Assembly (NCBI RefSeq): GCF_964204645.1
Contig: NC_134031.1
Span: forward strand, 3,331,001 to 3,395,000
Origin: Tubulanus polymorphus
Taxonomy: Eukaryota > Nemertea > Palaeonemertea > Tubulaniformes > Tubulanidae
Direction: 5' to 3'
DNA: 64,000 nt
Position 1 is the first letter of the stretch, and each line of letters begins with the position of its first letter. Position numbers and translations under genes: made by a program. Of this stretch, positions 57,264-64,000 are shown piece after piece. The notes below the pieces were generated by a model. The model did no database searches. It saw nothing but the letters and a program-made list of their open reading frames with translations, and had not been told where the DNA came from.

Positions 57264-58689
57264 GATAAAGGTGTTAATTCTAAGAGGGATATGGTTACAG
57301 ATATTTTAAGATATAGCTTAAGATATTTTCATCCCGTTTCACACTAAATCCCTAGCAGGTGAAAACAATAGCTGCTTATCAATACTTTTCATTAGCTCAT
57401 TCAGGATGTGGGTTTACTTTATATTAAGTTCGCTTAAGGCTTACCTCTTAGCCAAACAACCATATTACTTCATTTTCCACGATATAAGAGACAGATATCC
57501 TGTAATGATAAGAGATTTTACATACATTTAATAATATTCAAAAACGAGACAGTGCAAATTGTAATTCATTTATCTCAAAATAAGTCAATCGCACTGAGTG
57601 TTACTCCAGGCATTGCTAGCCTGTTCGGGGGTTCAGTTTTTTTTCTAAAAAGAACCATCGAACCCAAGAGACGATTGGGCCCGGGTAAAATTAGCCCGAA
57701 CCAGACCAGGTCCATAGGCCTACCGAATCAGAGAAAATAACATATTATCACTCACTCATTACTGAAAAGCCATCAAAATGCTGCTTTGGCAAGTGAGGAG
57801 AGTCACTTCCACAAACAGTATTTAGTATTCCGGCACATGAAATATTTTGACCTGTGCTAAAATTAACCAGTAAGTAGCACGTCACAGGCCCGGTGTTTTT
57901 GGTCAGGCTAAATTGACCCAACAGACACCTATTCGCACAATATCATTAAAAAAAAGGGTTGGTCCGAGTCAAATCGCACCCTGTGAATCAACGGAGTTGG
58001 CACAGGTCAAAAACGCTTGCGCCATCACAGCTTAGAAGCGCCATCTTCATCAGGATTAAAACCCAGAAAATATAACCGATTAACTACTTCACGATGCTTG
58101 CTGCCACTTTAGTGTGGTATGGGGCTTTCGATAAATTACACAATCATTCGTCAATTGTCCGGTTATTTTCTTTGACAATGACAGTACAATACATGGAGAT
58201 GAATTGTGGTGGTTAGAATCTAATTAGGTTCAACTAATTAATAATACATCAATTAGGCTAACAAAATCAAAATTAGTTTAAAAATGTAGCTTACCTCTAA
58301 ATCTTAACCGCCAGTCAAACTAGAATTTGGGATTAAGTCCGCTCTACTCTTAGGCTAGTCGACCATCCATCAGTCAAACCCTTGACACTAAATTCAATCA
58401 GTAAACTCGAACTGTCAATCTATTCCACTAAGAATAAGGCGTTTGTGATTTGTTTTGTTACTCTTTTTCGAGTAAATCCTGTCTTGTCTTATAGTCTGAT
58501 GTTGCTCTTGATTTCCGATCCGATGATTCTATTAAGGCTCCTGTATGTCTTGCCGTCTTTATCAAGCTGACGCGTTTGGATAACCGCTAAATATTCAAGG
58601 TTATGGTTATGAAGAAAAATCAAATGCGAGCGTAAATAGTAGCGAGAGGCAGCTCGCGTGTCACTGAGCGTGAGATGCCTGATTATATC

Positions 58690-59145
58690 GGACAAAATAC
58701 ATCATTACCAATCGCCCTAAATAATCTTATAAATTCTTTATTAGAATGAATAATCACAATTAAGCTCATAAAATATTCAAATTTAGTAGATTTTTGATTT
58801 AATCATAATTTAACGATTCTAACTTTAGACGGAACGACCGTTATTATTCCCCAATATTTATATCTTTAGACCTACAACCCAAGATGGCGGCCTCCGTCGG
58901 ATTCCATCGGACAAAATAAATTAATAAAAGGTGTGCAAAACATTCTTTATTTGAGAAGTGAATCGTAATACAACTTAACAAAATATCTATCTTTACAACT
59001 AAAGAATTAGTAAAATTTTAAATTCAAATTTATAGATGGAATGATAGTTGAAAAGGTTCACCTACGATATTGATATATTGGAGACCTACACGAACAATTC
59101 AATTCAATATTCGAGTTCAATAAAAAGATGGTGGCCTCCGTGTTT
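58690..59145. repeat. Two diverged tandem units of about 220-240 bp
   Basis: Both units begin at GGACAAAATA (58690 and 58908) and end in AAGATGGCGGCCTCCGT or AAGATGGTGGCCTCCGT. TTCTTTATT, AATAATCACAA/AATCGTAATACAA and AAATTTAGTA-like blocks appear in both. The ends match the YY1 consensus AANATGGCGGC, but the repeat context argues against reading them as a promoter without data. Confidence 0.5.
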
Positions 59146-59556
59146 GCGGCATGAATCTCGTTATTTTTACTGTATTTCTGTATCTAGATAAATACATAGT
59201 GCCTCAATTTTTCTCAATTGGTAAGTGGGAAAATTCGGACGATGGCGATGGATTTATCAATTTCGACTGCCAGGCATCACATTTCATATAAGAAAACACC
59301 CCAAAATATTCAAAACAAAAAAGGTCCACCACACACGACCAGACCAGACGACGTCGACACGTCCACTCGACTAATCCACTTCCTTAGCATGATTATTCTA
59401 GACGCCATCGAAGGGAACCCAACCATCATCCGATATTCAGCGTAGGCCCCTATTCTCTAATATCTTCGGATAGAATCGCGTATTATTATAATGTTTGTAA
59501 TCTTTTTCAGACCGATCGACCTCTCTAGGCCCTACCGGATATAGCGCGGAGATATA

Positions 59557-62465
59557 ATGGACGAAGAATTAATCACCGATTTCGAAATATTCGAAAATGA
59601 AAAGGAGCCGAGTTCCGATGAAGAAGATGTTGAATCAATAGATGAGAATGAAGGTAAACATGATAGATAGATTATACCCCATAACTACAGGTTCATGACA
59701 CCCGGTACAGGTAGATTCTCTACCAGCGGTCCAAGATAAATCATAATAACAACATGGGCGCTCGTACATCCGAGACAGAGTTGTAGGTACTGTAAAAATG
59801 ATGATCTGTTAATCATGTGTTAAACAATTCATAAAGATTAATGAGGAATAGGCCTATGCTCTGAGAGGAAACATTGCTCGAGGGGCATGTTGAGAAAGTG
59901 ATTTCGCCAGGCTAATGGGAGGGGGGAACATTCCTTGAATTTTAATTGTAAAGGTTGATTGGGGCTGACATTTAAGGAGCCAATCAAAATTTGAGTGGGG
60001 GATACCAGCCTTGCGAACCAGCCAATCTGAGTACAGGGTGAACAAATCTCTAAACAAATATTTAGTGTTAGAGATCAAGGATTCAGGAACAGAGCGGCAC
60101 AACGTCGAGAAAAGATTAGAGATTCTCCAGGCTTCTAGCTTGATGAGATTTAATCGGAACAGTCAATCATGATTTTATTAGTGCATAATTTTCCAACCCA
60201 TGGAAGATGGGTATTTTGCTAGTATACTTAGAAAGCAGGGAATTATGCGGAGGAACTATTTAAATTGGGGTCATTCTGAGTCACGTGTAGAGTAATTACT
60301 ATAAGTACTAGTTGGTTCTTTGACTCTAGTCAGCCCCTCTCAACCTCCCCCTTACCTCTCTTACCCTCACCTCTCACTCATTCCTTTGTCTCAGATTTCA
60401 CTCCTCCCTCACTCCTTCCTCCGATTTCATCGGTCACTTACGGAATTATTTGTTATTTGACAGATGAGTTGTTAATCGATGAGAGCGATGATGACGATGA
60501 AGCACCCGAGGACATAACATTTCATCAAGGAAAAGAACAAGCTTTAGCTCAAATACAAGACGTTCTGTCTCAGATCAAGGGAGAAAAACGACGCGACAAA
60601 CTAAAAAAACGTCATCTTCACGAAAAATACACGGAACAGAAGGTACCGACTCTGTGGTTCAATTAAAATCGCCCGATTTCATCATTTTTGTGTCTATCGA
60701 AAAATAAACGTTTGCATTTTTCGCTTTGAATATTTCAGAAAGATAAATTGGACGCTTTGGCCAAGCGGAAACTTCCCGATGATTTCTTGGAAGATTTATC
60801 GGAGAAACCCGTCGTTAAATCTAAGAAGAAAGTTAAACAGCCGAAAGCGATCGAGGAAGATTTCAACGATGAAGATATCGATGCATTAATCGAAGGCAAG
60901 ATTTTAATAAGATGTCGTACTGAGGTTCAGAGCCTTGTTGAATTTACGTTTGATTTCCATTGATCTGATTGTCTCTGACAGCAATCACCCGAACGTGGCC
61001 AATACCCTGCTATATTGAGAATCGCACACTAATATTACAAAAGAGATGAAGTCCGAACATTTTCCTGTAAGCAAATAATTTACAGAGCTGATAATTTGAT
61101 AACTCAAAATTAGGGCAGTTTATATGGCGATAATGTTCATTAGTACATGTTTTCGGGGATTGGAGAATTAAAGTTGAGAGTTGATTTTGATTTCAATACT
61201 TTTATTGCAGATCTGGATGACGAAAAAAATGAGGACTTCATACCTTTGACCAAGTAAGTACTGGGAAGGAGAAACAATACATCAAAACTCATTGATCGCG
61301 TCTGCCCCGTAACTCAGTGTATAATCCACAAACAAAACTGTTTTGAAAATGGCTCATAGTTAACCCTTTCAGTGCGTCTACACCGCAGTGCGGTGTATAA
61401 ATCAGTGATGGATTTTGCTAGTACACCGCACTGCGGTGTATTGATGTAATTAGTAATTTGTAATTATCTCTATTGAAAAATGGCAGAAAGTTTCAAACAT
61501 AGTGAAATACTAGTAACTAACGATACACCGCACTGCGGTGTAGACGCACTATAGTGGTATTCCCATTGTTCAACACACTAGGGTGGAATTTTTTAGAATT
61601 TTCAAATTCTCTCCAGCATTATAGGGTATTAATTAGTCAGCACTGAAAGGGTTAAATTGAGTCGAAACATCAATACTCGCACAGTTTCTTTTTACCCTCT
61701 TGGGGCATAGCCTAAGCTTCTTCCTAATCGTTTGCCATTTTTCACTGAAATTCGTAATGGATATACTCTGGGAAGGGATCTTTATCAGACCTATGCATAT
61801 TTAGTAGCCACAATCAATAGTTGTGCAGTTGTAGACATGTGCAGTTGTCATGACATGTTCTATTACAGTGGTGAGTTTAAACGTTATCAATTAACAGGAT
61901 TTATTCGTTCATGAGGGAGTGTTTAAAATTGACAAGTTATGAGCTTTTCGCTGAGTTGGCATAGTGTCCCCTGGCCCCTAGTTTTTCTAATTTTGGATTT
62001 TTCGTCAATATGAAACATAGATAGGTAGTCACTTGTCTAGTGGAAACCAATATAGGATTATGGAATTTTCAAACATTTTCAAATCTTTCCTCCAGCAATT
62101 ATAAGGCAAGAAACTGTCAGCAGCTAAAGGGTTAATTCATAAATGGTAGGTCATCGCAACATAATTTCTGTTTCGTTATTTCTAGAGATGAACCAGTGAA
62201 GCCAATGGAGTTGAAAAAGGTTCAGAAAGTTTCGGCGGAAGATTTTAAAATGAAAATGATGTACGGCAAACACATCGAACGCGTCCCAACCGCGACGATG
62301 ATCAGGGAAAAATCGAAACGGCAATACTTGCTGCGCAACGCGAAGAAACCCAAAAACTCGCCGGTTCGATTAGTGACGGACATTCGGAAAAATGCGGTGA
62401 AATCCATCGCGAAACGATCGTCGAAAAAGGGAAGGAAAAAACCAAGGGGAAAATCGTTAACGTAG
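59557..62465 (+). CDS. Nucleolar protein 7 (SSU processome component)
   Basis: Five coding exons give 251 aa (human 257): 59557-59653, 60464-60642, 60739-60895, 61211-61253, 62186-62465. Frames match at each junction. NOL7 works in the nucleolus in early 40S rRNA processing. The acidic N-terminus leads into DDDEAPEDITF, matching the human DDEAPEELTF signature. A long charged helix follows (RRDKLKKRHLHEKYTEQK), then KRKLPDDFLEDL, like the human RKLLPDTILEKL. The C-terminus has FKMKMMYGKHIERVP, comparable to the human AFIHNSLYGPGTNR, and a basic tail suited to nucleolar retention. Intron 3 seems to use a GC donor (GAAG|GCAAGA). A MITE lies in intron 4. A poly(A) signal is at 62482-62487. Confidence 0.85.
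61360..61655. mobile_element. piggyBac-type MITE with three 19-bp palindromes
   Basis: The ends are TTAACCCTTTCAGTGC (61360-61375) and its perfect inverse GCACTGAAAGGGTTAA (61640-61655). TTAA at both tips and a CCCT start are the marks of piggyBac elements, which duplicate TTAA. The interior carries the palindrome TACACCGCASTGCGGTGTA three times: 61379-61397, 61422-61440 and 61524-61542. It is 296 bp and non-coding, in NOL7 intron 4. Diverged copies are at 26305-26455 and 45781-46014. Confidence 0.8.
62040..62136. mobile_element. Possible right end of a relative of the 61360 MITE
   Basis: AATTTTCAAAC, TCTTTCCTCCAGCAATTATA, GTCAGCAGCTAAAGGGTTAA follows the same order as the right end of the element at 61360-61655 (TCTCTCCAGCATTATA, GTCAGCACTGAAAGGGTTAA). 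The left end and the palindromes are missing. Limits are approximate. Confidence 0.4.
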
Positions 62466-62481
62466 CGTTGTAGAATATATG

Positions 62482-62487
62482 AATAAA
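62482..62487 (+). terminator. Poly(A) signal of NOL7
   Basis: AATAAA lies 17 bp after the stop codon, giving an unusually short 3' UTR, and is followed by a T-rich stretch. Confidence 0.7.
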
Positions 62488-63707
62488 AATTGACATTTTC
62501 TATTAAATCTGTTTCTATGAATTAATTTCAGTCACCAAATGTTGTCAGTATTGATGGGACGCCTGACCCTGAGCGTGATAATCCTAGGGCTCATAGCATA
62601 GGTGGAGTCGTCTGTTGAACATCTTGGGTAGGCTACTGTCTTCGATACTCCAAAATACTGTGCTGGTGTAACATAAACAGGATTATTTTACATCTTGGCA
62701 GATTCTCTGAAACCTTGCGCGCATCATGAATTACAGAACATCAATTAATAAGCATCCCACTTGCTCCAATAACAGGATGGATCAGATCATTTGGATGGTA
62801 TGTTGGGCTCTGGATGATATACTTCAACAAAATACCAGCACCTATCTCCAAGAAGGATGGATTTTTCTTTGTAGGTAGTCGAAGTAGCTCAAACTAGCTC
62901 CGGAATTAGTTCCCGCAAAAATGAAGAAAAAAACAACTATATTATTAGATACAGGCGTTTATTGACTGGGAAGACAAAAAATACTAAAAAAAACTAAATA
63001 AAACACCAAAATCCTATTACGAGGGTACTTGTGTGTTCAGAATCTCCTAGCATCGTAATCTCGCCCGATAAATAACACCCACCTCCTAAATCTTATATCC
63101 TAGCAACGACTATTTAGTCAAGAAATTAGATTTTTAGCACATTAGTTGTCCTACTTTCAAGATATCTCGCAGTGACAGCAGTGGCTGAACCAAAACTACC
63201 GGATAATCTCAGCAGAAAGGCAGCAAACTAGACCTGATATTGTCCCTGCTGAATCAGCCCCTGCAACTGCTAGTGAATTTCTAGTAAATGTATCACTACA
63301 ATTAGATTCAGTGGAGGAATATAAGCACAGTTTCTGGCCATTGATCGTACAACTCCCTCAAATTCAAGTTACATGTACTTTTCTTTCTTAACCAATGCAA
63401 CTGTTATTACCCCTCAATAGTTCAGCAAATTTTACTTCTCAGGTAAGGTGGTGAAATATGTAAAACTGGGCGCAAAAGTTAGAATGGTATAAGATGCTAT
63501 TTTTTCTATTAAAAAAAGAACATTTTCTGTTCATCCCAATAAACGAGTCTGTATCTGCTTCAAATTGTGGCTGAAATTGAGCAGCAATTGAGTAATTTTA
63601 TCTTATTTTTTTGGGAAAACTTAACGGTAATTTTCTGTTAATAGTAGCGCGTAAGCACAGTCAGTATCATATCAATTATATATGGGTCAATGATAATCTA
63701 ATCTGAT

Positions 63708-63885
63708 CCAACCCCCAGTTATCCGCCCTCCATTTATCCGCCACTCCTGGCAACTGCCAATAAAAAGCATGTTCCCGAATTAATGCTTTTAGCGTCAGAT
63801 TTTGCGCCTAATTCCATATCCGCCATCCTCTGCATAATTCTCAACAAATCTAATAATAATGGCGGATAACACGGAGTTGACTGTA
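63708..63885. mobile_element. pogo/Tigger-like MITE
   Basis: The right end, reverse complemented, is TACAGTCAACTCCGTGTTAT followed by CCGCC. The left end has CAACCCCCAGTTATCCGCC, an imperfect match. A second TTATCCGCC is just inside the left end. CAGTCAACTC with TTATCCGC is a widespread Tigger-type terminus. Single ends of the same kind occur near 32785 and 43610. Confidence 0.5.
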
Positions 63886-64000
63886 TCAAAATATTCTAAC
63901 ATATTTAAAAAATCTTTCCTAGGTTACTCGCGATAAATTGACTCGCAAAAATTGGCTCTCGTGAACCACGACGAGCAGCGATCACTTTTGAGCAACCGGC

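Larger units (their letters stand above)
53450..59556. other. Divergent intergenic region between period and NOL7, repeat-rich
   Basis: Both promoters lie in this 6.1-kb interval. It contains a satellite array (53910-54611), a Helitron-like block (about 55330-56524), a TATG microsatellite (56895-57263) and two tandem units ending in AAGATGGCGGCC-type boxes (58690-59145). In the first 1.2 kb upstream of period I see no canonical CACGTG, only CACGTC at 53826. No gene is supported in this interval. Confidence 0.5.
62466..64000. other. Intergenic region after NOL7
   Basis: The NOL7 3' UTR ends near the AATAAA at 62482-62487. A pogo-like MITE lies at 63708-63885. I see no exon in the rest; the window ends inside this region. 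Confidence 0.5.

Noticed and set aside
56854-57309. Long Met-Tyr-Val-Cys repeat ORFs in three frames
   Set aside because: They are the direct translation of a TATG microsatellite.
60748-60963. 71-aa ORF in NOL7 ending FTFDFH
   Set aside because: It runs past the GC donor into the intron; splicing to 61211 restores the family-like sequence.

Overview
The window is nuclear DNA from an animal, most likely a marine lophotrochozoan such as a mollusc, annelid, nemertean, phoronid or brachiopod. The phylum cannot be fixed from sequence alone. The evidence is multi-exon genes with GT-AG introns and poly(A) signals, recognisable bilaterian orthologues (PARK7, SLC25A11, period, NOL7, CEP15, an MFSD8-like carrier), single-exon rhodopsin-class receptors of lineage-specific type, and AT-rich intergenic DNA full of short palindromic elements. 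Exons are rich in CG-containing codons and stand out from the AT-rich background.

Layout: 0-2 kb, an intronless GPCR on the minus strand with a possible relic beside it. 2-8.3 kb, an apparently intact LINE retrotransposon with two ORFs and a TTCAAG-repeat 3' end. 9.5-12.1 kb, a long exon whose C-terminus looks like a VPS9 (Rab5-family GEF) domain. 15-18 kb, two intronless GPCRs on the plus strand plus a relic of the second. 20.1-23.4 kb, a divergent pair: CEP15/C3orf14 (minus) and PARK7/DJ-1 (plus), 374 bp apart. 26.1-29.4 kb, the mitochondrial oxoglutarate carrier SLC25A11 (minus, 10 coding exons). 33.4-39.2 kb, an MFSD8/CLN7-like transporter (plus, 11 exons). 41.6-53.4 kb, the clock gene period (minus, 20 coding exons, 1332 aa; every junction keeps frame). 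53.9-57.3 kb, a satellite array, a Helitron-like repeat block and a very long TATG microsatellite. 59.6-62.5 kb, the nucleolar gene NOL7 (plus, 5 exons).

The genes do not form one pathway. Local links are the PARK7/CEP15 shared upstream interval and the local duplication history of the GPCRs. The most unusual item is the LINE ORF1 protein, which I read as an RNase H1-type hybrid-binding domain, a PHD finger, a coiled coil and an SGNH hydrolase-like domain. The second theme is a dense set of non-autonomous DNA elements: a TTAA-flanked piggyBac-type MITE carrying three 19-bp palindromes, hAT-like and pogo-like elements, and a terminal-inverted-repeat element carrying telomere-like repeats. Exon models were made by hand from splice motifs, reading frame and family resemblance; no database search was run.
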